In this document: in pieces, positions 22,625-33,355 of the stretch
Layout of the letters: each line of letters begins with the position of its first letter
Numbering within the stretch: position 1 is the stretch's first letter
From: Adineta ricciae
Taxonomy: Eukaryota; Rotifera; Eurotatoria; Adinetida; Adinetidae
Reading direction: 5' to 3'
Length of the DNA stretch: 64,000 nt
NCBI GenBank assembly: GCA_905250025.1
Contig: CAJNOJ010000153.1
Coordinates: 124,001 to 188,000 of the forward strand
Made by a program: the position numbers and the translations under genes
Notes under the pieces: generated by a model
What the model was told of the DNA's origin: nothing
Databases searched by the model: none
The model's input: only the letters and a program-made list of their open reading frames with translations

Positions 22625-24346
22625 ATGTCTGAAAAAACTTCGCTGACATTACTTGATCACCTACCAACAGAAATTTTATTCGACATCTTCGACTATCTTT
22701 CATGTAATGATATTCTCTATGGATTTTACAATTTGAACGAGAAATTCAATCGTATTTTATTGGAACATTATCCACATTTGAACAGCTTGGAAACTCCAAA
22801 CAACGATTTCAATTTCTGGCAAACTATTCTTCCGATTATTCAACTCCGAGTCGAACATGTAACAATCACTAGCATTGATTCTGGTCTCACGCTGAATGCA
22901 TTCCCTAATCTCAAATCACTCGTCATCTCCACAGCAGTTCCCATTTACTCCGATGAATTAAAACCGATAATCGAAGATGAAAAAATTCGTCAATTAACAA
23001 CACTTAAACTTCGCAGTGAAATTTTGAGCCGCGCAGATCTCAATGAAACATCTTATATTATTCCGACTATATTTCATCATGCAAATTCTATCGAAACATT
23101 CGAGTTTCTGTCGACATTTGACTTACATCGATTGAAAAACGTGATCAACGTCACAATTCAATCGTTGACAGTGAAACTGGGAAACAGCACATCTATACTA
23201 ACTTTAATAACACACACGCCGAACTTACGGTATCTAAATGCTGTTCTGTATCCAATGTCCACCCACCCTCGTCCAGAACAGACTGTCAATTTAACGCACG
23301 TTCAATTAAGAACACTTCTCATTACATCAGAAAATGGTTCCATCAAAAACCAGAGTTTTGCTAGATTGTCGAATATAATTAAACAATTTTCAACTTCATT
23401 AGTTCGATTATCGCTGAAGTTAAGTTCAATTATATCAACAGACACTCAATTTGATGGTCATATACTCCGAAACCAACTGCTAAATCCGATGACGAAATTG
23501 AAAAATTTTCATCTCTTTGTCACATTCGATGAAGAGCCAACAGAAACCAGTACATTGCTATCCACATTTCAAAATCAATTTTGGTATAACCATCGTTGGG
23601 CGGTCGGAGTTTATGGGAAGCATTTATTTACATTACCATTTCACTTTAAGGAACTGAACTGTTTTACTGATGTCGATGAAATCAAGTCAAGTAATTCGAA
23701 AATGTTATCTACATGGCCGTACGTGACATTAATCGACTTGTCTCAATGCAACAATTTGGATGTAAATTTAATCAAGCAATTGAAAACCAACATGCCGAAT
23801 TTAACAACACTAATCTTGAGTGCGGAATCAATGAACAACTTAGTGATAGATGAGACTGTGACATTGGATAATGTTAGTACTATTCATTGTAAAGGCGAAT
23901 ACCTGCAAAATATTAAACAGTGGCTAGTCAAGGTCGTTCCAAACACAAAAAGATTGGTTTTATCGTATCGACCACAATCCGCAACATCTTCCTTGAACCG
24001 AACGGTGTATTTGCATAAACTTGATGCGTACTTTCGTGGTCCACAAACCATTAGAAATTATACTTATTTTCTAAATATTCAACATGTTGATGTCAAATTT
24101 ACCGTGGACGACGCCGAGGATGTCCATAGGCATGTGTTACGTCTTATTCGGGAGTTTTTCGAGATGTTCAAGAATTTGAATTCATTTACATTTGAGTTTC
24201 ATCAAAATATTTTCGATATGAACAATATCCCGTTCAGAGATCCAGACGAACTGTTTAAGTTATTAAATATGGACAGAATTTCGCAGAAATATCGTCTGAA
24301 ACGCGTCGACAACTATATTCAATTTATCAAAAAAACTCGTGTATAA
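22625..24346 (+). CDS. F-box protein with LRR-like region, allele 2
   Basis: Intact second allele of the gene at 11849-13570, 573 residues and no indels. The F-box is conserved (LDHLPTEILFDIFDYLSCND). By eye about 30 of the substitutions fall in about 170 central residues (from FLSTFDLHRLKN to WYNHRWAVGVY), and fewer than 20 in the remaining 400. This uneven pattern suggests selection on, or conversion of, the substrate-binding part. Confidence 0.8.
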   Translation: MSEKTSLTLLDHLPTEILFDIFDYLSCNDILYGFYNLNEKFNRILLEHYPHLNSLETPNNDFNFWQTILPIIQLRVEHVTITSIDSGLTLNAFPNLKSLVISTAVPIYSDELKPIIEDEKIRQLTTLKLRSEILSRADLNETSYIIPTIFHHANSIETFEFLSTFDLHRLKNVINVTIQSLTVKLGNSTSILTLITHTPNLRYLNAVLYPMSTHPRPEQTVNLTHVQLRTLLITSENGSIKNQSFARLSNIIKQFSTSLVRLSLKLSSIISTDTQFDGHILRNQLLNPMTKLKNFHLFVTFDEEPTETSTLLSTFQNQFWYNHRWAVGVYGKHLFTLPFHFKELNCFTDVDEIKSSNSKMLSTWPYVTLIDLSQCNNLDVNLIKQLKTNMPNLTTLILSAESMNNLVIDETVTLDNVSTIHCKGEYLQNIKQWLVKVVPNTKRLVLSYRPQSATSSLNRTVYLHKLDAYFRGPQTIRNYTYFLNIQHVDVKFTVDDAEDVHRHVLRLIREFFEMFKNLNSFTFEFHQNIFDMNNIPFRDPDELFKLLNMDRISQKYRLKRVDNYIQFIKKTRV

Positions 24347-24798
24347 TTTTTTAGAAGTTTTGTATTGTTTCTTTTGTCATTTTATCAATAGATTGCCTCA
24401 CGCTGAATAATTTCAGAGGTTAATATCATTGCATAGTCTTCGGAAAATTCCAACTAAATCAAGACACATTTTCCATGGTCTTCTGTTCTGGCGTCATGCA
24501 GCCACCGGAGAAGATTGTCAATAGTGATCTCCAACATCTCTTCCAATCTGAAGTCTCTGTTTGTAATTATTTTACAATGTTCTTCGCGGGAAAAGTAAAC
24601 AATTAACATTTGCCTTGCATATCTGGCCTCAAATTTCAATTTTCTTCTCTCTGAAACAATCGACGACGTTTCTCTTCAGCCTTGAGATGACCAGACTTTA
24701 TCGCAAGAAGAAAACTGAGAAAATATATTGGAAAAATCTAACTAACATTAATAATGCATAAAGAAAGAGAGAAAGCATACGCCTCCGTCCTCGAAGAG

Positions 24799-24840
24799 TA
24801 TATAAGTGCATGTACGCATGATTATTTAACGCATAATCAT
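24799..24840 (+). promoter_or_regulatory. TATA box plus 8-bp inverted repeat, LysM gene, allele 2
   Basis: TATATA at 24799-24804; ATGATTAT at 24818-24825 and ATAATCAT at 24833-24840 with the same spacer as allele 1. Confidence 0.5.
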
Positions 24841-24921
24841 ATCAATCAGTCTGCTATTGTTTGAAAATCGAAAAAAAGATTAAACATTTTATTGTTGTAG
24901 GCCCTTTTCACGAACAGAGAT

Positions 24922-25789
24922 ATGGCGGAAGCAGTCGACTCCATACATAAGAGACGTAACTCTGACATAGAAATTGATGATCGTATCTTAATTCGAAGTA
25001 AGATTTCATGCGAAAAGTTTTCCAACCAAGCATATTTCAAATCGCTTTTGAGGGCGTGAATGGAGCAGCTTACAAGTGGTCGCGTCATGTTTAGTCGGGT
25101 TCATAGTGGGTATTCTCTTCAGTATGTACCATACGGTATCGACGGTTTACCCTACATTCAATGGTGTTTGGATATATCGAATCGATAATATTGGTACCAG
25201 TATCTACCTGATTTAAATTCATTTCTCAAATATCTCATAGTTTAGAACTGTTTTTATCGCCAATACCGAAAAGTTTGGATCAAATTAACGATCAATGGAA
25301 GTCAAAAGATTATGATAGTATTCTTTGGAACGAGAGTTGTCCCACACATCGGATGGTACCACGTGAGACGTTATATATACTTTCGTTTAAGTACGGAGTT
25401 TCGGTTGATGAGCTGATTGCTCTGAATCCTGTTGTGAACGTGACGGAGCGAACGACTGGGATAGTCATACGGCTACCATGTTATCGTATGTATCGAAACT
25501 TTCATTAAAATCTGCTCTACTTAAATAAATAATAATGCGATTAGTGTTGGTGTCACAGCGTATATACTATCATGGCATGTATTCCGGCTCAAAAGCGTGG
25601 TTTCAACACACAATTGGTCCAGACGACACAGTTGGTAAGCTTGTTCGGTATTACGGTGCTGAACTGGAAGATATTGTAAATGCCAATCCGGGAATTCAAC
25701 CTGACGTAGTGGTTAATGGACAAAAAGTTCAAGTACCTATTAGCATTCGACAGGCCATCCGGTTTCTGTCTGCCTACCAAGGAAAATAG
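24922..25789 (+). CDS. membrane-anchored protein with two LysM domains, allele 2
   Basis: Four exons: 24922-24997, 25053-25193, 25246-25485, 25545-25789; 233 residues, same architecture as 14156-15024. The LysM exons differ at about five residues in 160 (for example WDESC to WNESC, GPEDT to GPDDT). Exon 1 shares only about 10 of 25 residues with allele 1 (MAEAVDSIHKRRNSD here against MAQPIDGVHTGYNSN), and the first intron is equally diverged. The membrane segment also varies (LQVVASCLVGFIVGILF). The intron 1 acceptor is GAG instead of TAG. Confidence 0.8.
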
Positions 25790-25794
25790 AGATG

Positions 25795-26815
25795 AGAATA
25801 TCTCTCGGTAACATTGATACTCCTTATAGATATTTTATCCAAGAATTTATATGAAATGCGAAATTATATGACTATCATTTTCCTAACCACGAATACACAT
25901 CCGACTGTTTTTGATAAATTCTAATCTTTCGACATAAAACCAGGCTGAATCTTTTCCAGTTTATTTTCACCGAGATATTCCTCTGGATCATATGCTTCGT
26001 AAGCCGTTAGATAGCGATTTTTCTCTGATAATTTGCCTCACAAATAAATATTCAAAGATGTGGAGGATTCACATGCGCTAATACTATTCCACATACTAAT
26101 TTAATTGTTAATAATCAAAGAGTCAATTCTCATTTGAAATATATTCATTATTTATTAAAGATAATGATTGAAGTTGAGAATAAAGATCAACAAGAGAACA
26201 GATTTCGTCGAAGCATTCGATTTCCTCCGATAGAGCTTGACCGTTTGAAAGATTTTCACTATTGTTTATACCATTACGTAACAGCAATCAAATCAAAGTT
26301 AGATTTAGTTACCCAGTGAAAATCTCATGAATGACTATACTGATCTATCAAACAATGGAAAACAACTGTTCTGTTGTGAAAAAACTAAAATTGTATAGAA
26401 ACCACTCAGATAAGTACAAATTTTCTAGCAACGTGAAAAACGTGACGAAGTCCGATGACTTGTTTTCTCACATTTATTTCCACGAATGATCTTTTAGTAA
26501 ATTGAAATGGTTTGAATACAAAACTACATTGTTTCAACGAGAAAAGGTGAAAATTTTGTAACAATTGCACTAGGTTCACATACACAGAACTCGATGAAAT
26601 TTTGCCCAATTGCATCAAACAATAGTTGACATCTGCCATGCAATTTCTCTGCGATTGCAGCTGAAATGTCGCTTGGACTGTGTTTTTCCTCTTTTGTTCT
26701 ATTCGTGGGTTTCATCTTGATTGAATCCCAATTGAATCTATATTAATTCTAACTTCCGAAAAACTAGCTATATCAATAATTAGCGCCAACAAATCTTGTC
26801 GAACGTTATCAAGTA
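25795..26815. other. intergenic; start of the LDLa-GPCR repeat
   Basis: No gene supported. From about 26192 it matches 61731 onward. About 320 bp (26400-26715) have no counterpart there. Confidence 0.5.
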
Positions 26816-29350
26816 TATATGCAATGACCATTAGCATCGATAGAAAGGGAAGTTCAGTCCAGTGTGTCAATATCAGTTGGAAATATCTCGCCAGTACGAC
26901 CTTAGAGAATATCGATCGTTTCTACAATTTCTTCGGGGGTTATATATTAGATTGCAAGATGAATCGATTGGTACAACACGCTACGTTCACTTACAATGTC
27001 CGCATTTGTCGATTTCACCATGTTTGGATTGGATGAACATATGTGATGGAAAAATCGATTATGTCGATGCGGGCGCTGATGAAGAACACTACTGGTAATT
27101 ATAAACTAATAAGTGTAGCGATCATGAATATCAATGTGCTAATGGACAGTGTATTCTTAAAGAATTCCGTCGAGATAGCATGATGGTTCGCGGCTTCCTC
27201 GATGGCAGTGATGAAGCCGATGTTTTGAGTCGAGGAAATACTAAAATAGAAGATATATTTTGTGCCGAATTTCTACTCTCATACTCGTAATTGTTCTCAA
27301 CGACGCCAGGATTTTCTCGTCAATATGATCTATTCGATGAAAGATGATACAAACTCGCACGATTGTTAGTTGGCATCGAAATGTATGCTACAAGTTCCCG
27401 ATGGTATGCGCAACGATGATTAAAAACAATTGTTCAACAATGTTTTACGTTGCAAACGCTCCTCTCATTTCCAACGATGTCTATCTCGCTTATTCAATAG
27501 ACGATCTCAGCAAAAGATTCACGCACCATTATATCTGTATGAGCAAATATCGCGAAGAAAACTTGCCGGGTAATGTGTCAATAACCATTTTTAACAATCA
27601 AACATATATTCGACCAACAAACTTTCCAACATTATCCATACATGCAATGAATAATTTGAGATCAAACTTTTACTGATCATTATATCCAATTAAATCCAAT
27701 TTCGATACTTTATCAACAGTCAAATACGTATCGATGTACGCGGTCAAGAAGATGCATTCCTGCGTTTCGCTTCAAAGACAATGAATACAATTGTCCGTTT
27801 TGGGACGACGAAGAAATCGACTAGATTAACGTGACCAGTCTATCCAAACGACTACAACGACAATTGTTTAAATGCGAAATACCGAACAAATACATTTCTT
27901 CTTTCTAATCATTCGACGATGACTATCTTGATTGTCCGTTTGATCAATCGAAACCCTTTGTTAAAGATGAGCCACGAGACGTTCAATATGAAAAACATTT
28001 TTATTCATTTTACTCAATTCGTGATCGCTAATGAACAAAGTCAAACTGATGAAACCGAATGCGAACAATGGGAGTGTAACAATCTTAACACGGCATGCGC
28101 TGCCATATGGAATTGTCCCAATAATGCCGACGAAATCTATTGTAAACCATCTTCACGATGCATATATGTTCGTCGATTGTTCCCAGACAAATGATAAATA
28201 TATCCATTGCACAGATCTATGATGGTCGAATTGATTGTCTCGGTTCCGCTTATGACGAACCATTGTTATGCCCTCCGAATACTTCGCAAATTTTTTTATT
28301 ACAGCAGCACAAATGCTCTACGTGATTCCTGGTAAACATTATTCACCATCGTTATTCTCCTGATGTGCAACACCAACGCAAGAACGATTCATTCCGTTCA
28401 GCAACACATCGAGGCAGTTTATTGTTCTCGTTGAGATTTTCTTTTTTTATCCGTTTACCGTTTGCCACTTCTGATTGTCACATTCAGCACTCTTGCACTT
28501 GTTCATCGGATTCCCTATGTCTGAGAATAAACGCCAATACGAATCGATCGATCTGCATCTACCCGATGAACAAATTCAGTGTGTCACGCGAAAAATTCGA
28601 CGTGTCAAATACCATAATTTACTATGTTCAAAACAATCATTGAGTCTCTCTTACTTTTCTGATGATATTCATTTTTGTGTCTATTATGGGCATCATGACA
28701 CACGTTTAGCGAATTATTTTGAATTCGATCATGGTCAGAAATTCAATTGTTCTGGTCAAAGTGTTTGCAAAAACAATGGATTTTGCTTTGAAGATAGCTT
28801 AGATTGTTCTAAACGCTCGGTCTATTCTTGTTTATCATGTTACTACAGAACATACTATCGATTTAGTACAAGTGGATTTGGTTTATCACTCAACGCAATC
28901 CTAGGTTTTCACGTTCTTCCAAATGTAGAATATCGCCACCAACCAACGATCGTTAAAGTCGTCGTTGACCGTCTCAACGGTGTTTTAACTTCAGTTACTT
29001 TTCAAAACAGAGGTATACCTCATGCAGGTTGTGGGGCTGTATTTACTATAGTCTTCGATAACGAATTTGTTCTCAATAAGTTTATTCGGATGGAAGTTTA
29101 TTATCTTGACTCTTACACAAACGGACAGGATTACGAATCGATTGTTCTTCCGAGTGGAACGTTATTCCGTGAATTTTCTTCTTCGAATTGGTTTGAATAT
29201 CGATCAATGACTATACGCATGTGTCGCGATCGAAAGAGCAACGGCTGTCTTGTACGGTGTTCGGTTCTCTATAGGCAAAAGTAAACAATTAGCTAAGTTC
29301 GTTGTTATTATGATTGTGATAATTATCAGTGTAACATCGATTCATGATCC
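26192..29350. repeat. dispersed repeat unit 3a, partner 61731-64000
   Basis: Homologous to the terminal block after the N at 61606, with large internal gaps in the partner (about 26400-26715 and 27290-28180 missing there). Divergence looks higher by eye than in the overlap pairs above, so paralogue or ohnologue is as likely as allele. Confidence 0.7.
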
Positions 29351-29760
29351 TTTGCATCGGCATTTAATTGACAAAGAAAACGACGAGATGAAACAAATTT
29401 GGTGTATTGTTCGTTACTCACTAAATGTGCAAGATTACACTATTCTCATCGATTCTACTCAGTTTTTCGTTCCATTTGGGATTGATTTTGTCTTAACTGT
29501 GATTTTAATTACAAGAAAAACCAGCCAACAAAGCACTGTCCATGCAAATCGAATGTATGAAAACATTTTCCGAGAACAACTGTATCATCATCAAAATTTA
29601 CCCATCTCTCCAATCATTTTAGTGCTATTCTCATTATTGCGCATTGTGATATATTATTTATCCAAATGTTTGAAATCTAACAATGACTCCTGGGGTGTAT
29701 CTCATGGGATCTGAAACTGTATATGAGTCAATTTCGAAAATCTACTGTTTATTATCTGAA
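26820..29760 (+). pseudogene. LDLa/EGF-ectodomain GPCR, decayed copy 1
   Basis: Remains of the bdelloid receptor type with LDL-receptor class A repeats, EGF-like segments and a rhodopsin-type 7TM part. Visible pieces: CLDWMNICDGKIDY, CSDHEYQCANGQCI followed by LDGSDEAD (LDLa Ca-binding acids), CEQWECNNLNTACAAIWNCP, an EGF piece at about 28755-28855, and from 29250 a 7TM segment (GKSKQLAKFVVIMIVIIISV, SIHDPLHRHLIDKENDEM, SPIILVLFSLLRIVIYYLSK). Frames change repeatedly (for example HYW followed by TAA near 27094, and a shift near 29030). A second, differently broken copy lies at 62050-64000. Confidence 0.7.
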
Positions 29761-31382
29761 TAGTGTTCAACGAAGTAAATCAAATCGTTGGATTCGATGA
29801 TTTTTCTGATCAGCAACATAAAGATTTCCTTGAACATCAAATGACAAACTACTGGGAAGGTACAAATGAAATGGCTTTTCTCCGTATCCATTACTACCAA
29901 CAATTAATCCACCTACTTCTTCTTCTTCTTCGCTCCAACGCACAATTCGATCGTTATAACCATCTGCAATGTAAGCGTGACCAAAGTCATCAACAGCTAA
30001 TCCCTCAGGACCATCCAATTGATTCAGATACTTTCCCCTTCCATTCCCACCTGCAACAACCAGTCCCTCATTCGCATCTCTTCTCCATTTCATCACACGA
30101 TGATTGTAATAATCTAGAACGTAAACCGCTTGTTCATCATCGACGCGAAGAGAAGATCAGGAGAACGGAATTGATTGAGTTGATCTCCTTCTCCGTTTCC
30201 ACCAGCAACTAATTTTCCACTTTCTTACTTCATGTTTCTTTTCATCCAAGACGCAAATAAATCCGTATTTGTTTTTTGCCAAACCGACACACGCAAATCG
30301 TCAATGAAGATCTTCTGTTCATTTTGATTGGACCACCGAACCACTCGCTCGTTCCATTGATCAGCAATAATCAATGCACTATTTTGTTCATCGACGATGA
30401 TGTCCGTTAGATGATACAATTGGCCTATTCTGTTGCCTTTTCCAGACCCATACCTTCCTGCTACAGTTTGTACAGAATCCGTCCACCGTTTGAATTGGAT
30501 TTCTTCTAAAGAAAGGATAAAACAGTTTTATTTTGAATGAGACTGCAACGTAGTTTTATCTTTGAGATCTATTCTGATTTGTAAATCATCGGTTTCAACT
30601 AAATGAACATGATAGGAACGTTTTGGATGTTCTAAAACATCATCTTGAACACGAAAGCTTGTCTCCATCTTTAAAATCACGTCATTCTCATGTTCATGAT
30701 CAGTATAACCACAAATTCTCTTTCCACATGATATTTCGATTAAAAATGTTGTTGATTTTGTTGCATTTTGAAGAAAATCTCTGATAACATTAATCGACGA
30801 AGAACACGAACTGATACTCGACCATGTTATCTTTTGATTGCGAGACCAATTCTTTCCAGTATCATTCGAAACACCACATGAAACAACTCCGCGAACACTT
30901 GACAATTTGTCTAAAGCTGAATTAAATCATTTCAGATACGGAAACAATGTCGTCAGTGCATCTCGATCTTCATCTCTCAACGCTTTGTTCAAAACTCGGT
31001 ACAGACTTGTTTCTTCCCATTCCATTGTATAAATATAAATCGAAGCCGATTCATCATGTGTTAAATCATGTTCGGATGGAAAATGACGACGCTCCTTCGC
31101 TGTGGTAACATAAGACATCAATTGATCAATTCGAGATTGGAATGGTTCTAAAGCATCTTCAAGTAGAACCGATTTTGCATTACGATAACCGTAAGTAGCG
31201 GGAAACATTTTAGATGTACAATTGAGGTCACCAAAACGATTCTTTGTTGAGAAAGTTTTACCATAAAATGAAGTCGACTTGCTTTTTTGATCGAACAGGT
31301 AAAACGACAACAAAGATAAAACATATCGTTCGTAACAAGCAGGTTTCTTATGTTTTTCATCTTTACCTTCACGGAGAGTCAT
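29757..31382 (-). pseudogene. mono-ADP-ribosyltransferase-NHL fusion, decayed
   Basis: Minus strand. N-terminal region (31382-30927) with DESASIYIYTMEWEETSLYRV, typical of bdelloid R-S-E class ARTs, then the ART core (about 30905-30530) and NHL repeats (30480-29757; VDDFGHAYIADGYNDRIVRW, FDVQGNLYVADQKNHRIQRF). It is broken by an in-frame TGA after FPYLK (about 30930) and a frameshift near 30155. The triad is also eroded: where active members have an Arg-Gly-Val the sequence reads SCGVSNDT, and the usual Glu-x-Glu reads E-N-D (HENDVIL). The Ser motif (TWSSISSCSSS) is kept. ARTs transfer ADP-ribose from NAD+ to proteins; this copy should not. Confidence 0.7.
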
Positions 31383-31697
31383 TTCGATTATAAAATCGAT
31401 ACATGTGCATTTTGGTAATCGTATGCAAAACTATTTCTAAAAAAGATTATATTCTATTTTCCTACATGCATTTATTTACTGAAACTGATTATACATAACT
31501 ACGAAAAGCGTTGAAAACTTATGGGTCATCTATTATACATTTGTGTATGGAGCCATGAATGAAATTGTCGAAATGCCAACTGACACATGATAGGATATTC
31601 CACTTCTTCGTTTTTTCGTTAAATGTCAGTGAGAGGAAAAGTAATATAAAAAGGAACTGAAGTAATACGATACTATGTGATAAAGTTCGTCGGTGCC
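31383..31697. other. divergent intergenic region
   Basis: Separates the decayed ART-NHL gene (minus) from the secreted-protein gene (plus). No gene seen. Confidence 0.5.
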
Positions 31698-31705
31698 TAT
31701 ATAAA
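31698..31705 (+). promoter_or_regulatory. TATA box of secreted-protein gene
   Basis: TATATAAA 62 bp before the ATG at 31760. The next secreted gene has the same element at similar distance (33292-33300 to 33356). Confidence 0.5.
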
Positions 31706-31759
31706 CCATGTACACAATAAAACACGATCATCCATTTGATACAAATCTGCATCGAAACG

Positions 31760-32961
31760 ATGACGCGAACTTCCAATCTTCTGACTGTAGTGATTATTGT
31801 ATTGCTTGAAATATATTATTCTGAATCTTCTTCGTTTTTATCGAACGGGGGTAGGTTGATTGTAGCAGGATCTTTTACAAATGATTTTTTATTATGACCG
31901 TTATAGAGACTCCTGCTCAATGGGCCGTGAAGTGGAATGGTATAGGGAGAAGTAACAATCCTGCTCATAACTATGCCTTTTCGTGGCGAGGTGCTGGTAT
32001 TTCTGCGAAAGAGAAAGCAAAATTGATTTCAAAGATTGAATCGCAATCGGCTGATGACGTATATGAGGCTCTACTTGCTCGACCAGGTCCACGCGTGAGC
32101 TATTATGGGACCTGCGCGGTTGGAATAGTCCACGGAACGCCTACATTTTGGGTTGAAGGAATGTATGGATCTGTAGGACATTCCGGTTATCCGAAAAATC
32201 CTGATTCCGGCGATGCAACAGGACATTTAGACGCATGCTATAATGAGCATCGAATAACAGGCCTTTGCTCCTATTCAGATGTAGCAGAACGAGCAAAACA
32301 GACGCTCCTTTATGCTGTTAAGAATGATGTTTGCACCAATTACTACAATTTGAAACAGTTACTTGGAACAACATCTGAAGTAAGGATTGTTGATATGATG
32401 ATATTGTAGTTCATTTCTTTATTATTTCAGAACTTGTCCGAGTATCCTCAACAAGTAGAAGAGAGAGAAAACGTTCAAAGTCGTGCTGCTAAATTTCTTT
32501 CTGCAGTTGGTCTCCGAATTCCACCGACCGGCACAGGCGATAAATGGATCACTTTGTGTGAAGTACAAGCACGCATTCGATATTCTGGCTTCAAAGCAAA
32601 ATCGGACACACGGACATGTACAAGAACTGTCAATGGTGAAATCAAAGAAGTGCGAGTCAAAGTTAAAGAAAGTTGGGGTTGTGCATATCATACAGAAACA
32701 TATGCATCGGGTACAAGTCTTAAATACAAGAATAGTGTCTCTCGTCAATATGATGATGGTATAAAGTTGGCAATAGATTCGCGAGATAAACTAGCTGCTG
32801 ATTATTTGGAAACAATGAAGTATCGACATTTGGAGAGTCTTGATGTGGCTACTAATCAAGATACAGCTAGATTAACTGCAACGGCGACAAGCCAGGCCTT
32901 CTGGGGACCAGGTGGTAATTGCAACCTTGCGCTGGAAGGACGTGTCAATGAACTTTACTAA
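31760..32961 (+). CDS. secreted Cys-containing protein of unknown family
   Basis: Three exons, 31760-31850, 31907-32379 and 32431-32961, 364 residues, splice phases consistent. Exon 1 encodes a signal peptide (MTRTSNLLTVVIIVLLEIYY). The mature part begins ETPAQWAVKWNGIGRSNNPA and contains about eight Cys (YGTC, DACYNEH, GLCSYS, DVCTNYY, TLCEVQ, TRTCTRT, WGCAYHTE, GNCNL), compatible with four disulfides. I do not recognise a domain. The C-terminal third is Thr/Ala rich and may be helical. TATA box 62 bp upstream. Confidence 0.7.
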
Positions 32962-33291
32962 CTCTGAGTTACTTTTTCCACCATATTTTATGCATGATGA
33001 CATTAAAATAAAGTTAAATCAGCAGCGCATATATCTGTCTGTTGTTATTATGAGGAATGATATTCGTTCTACCGATAAAAAACAAAACAGTATGTCGAAC
33101 GTAGTCATAAACAACTTGAGTTGCAGTCATCAGAGATAAACGAAAGAAAAAGGAACTGTGTCGAGAGCGCACCTGGTTCGCCTGTATATTCTCTTATCAT
33201 ATCAGTCAACTTTGGTTACCTCTCTTGATATAAAGAGGAAGTGTCCTAGAAAATCACAAGTTCGAAGATGTTTTACGATCAGACGATAGAG

Positions 33292-33300
33292 ATATATAAA
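33292..33300 (+). promoter_or_regulatory. TATA box of RGM/VWD-like gene
   Basis: ATATATAAA 56 bp before the ATG at 33356. Confidence 0.5.
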
Positions 33301-33355
33301 TACAACTTCGAATATGCATGTAGACAAGCAAAAGCAATCCTAATATACTATCGCA

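Larger units (their letters stand above)
15031..25794. repeat. direct repeat unit 2b (about 10.8 kb)
   Basis: Second copy of 5026-15029. Longer because of extra sequence at about 15510-15590, 17140-17250, 18037-18124, 21005-21060 and 22157-22335. After 25794 the sequence is no longer shared. Confidence 0.9.

Noticed and set aside
26134..26319. Small plus-strand protein
   Set aside because: The partner region at 61731-61860 does not keep the frame; probably noncoding flank of the GPCR repeat.
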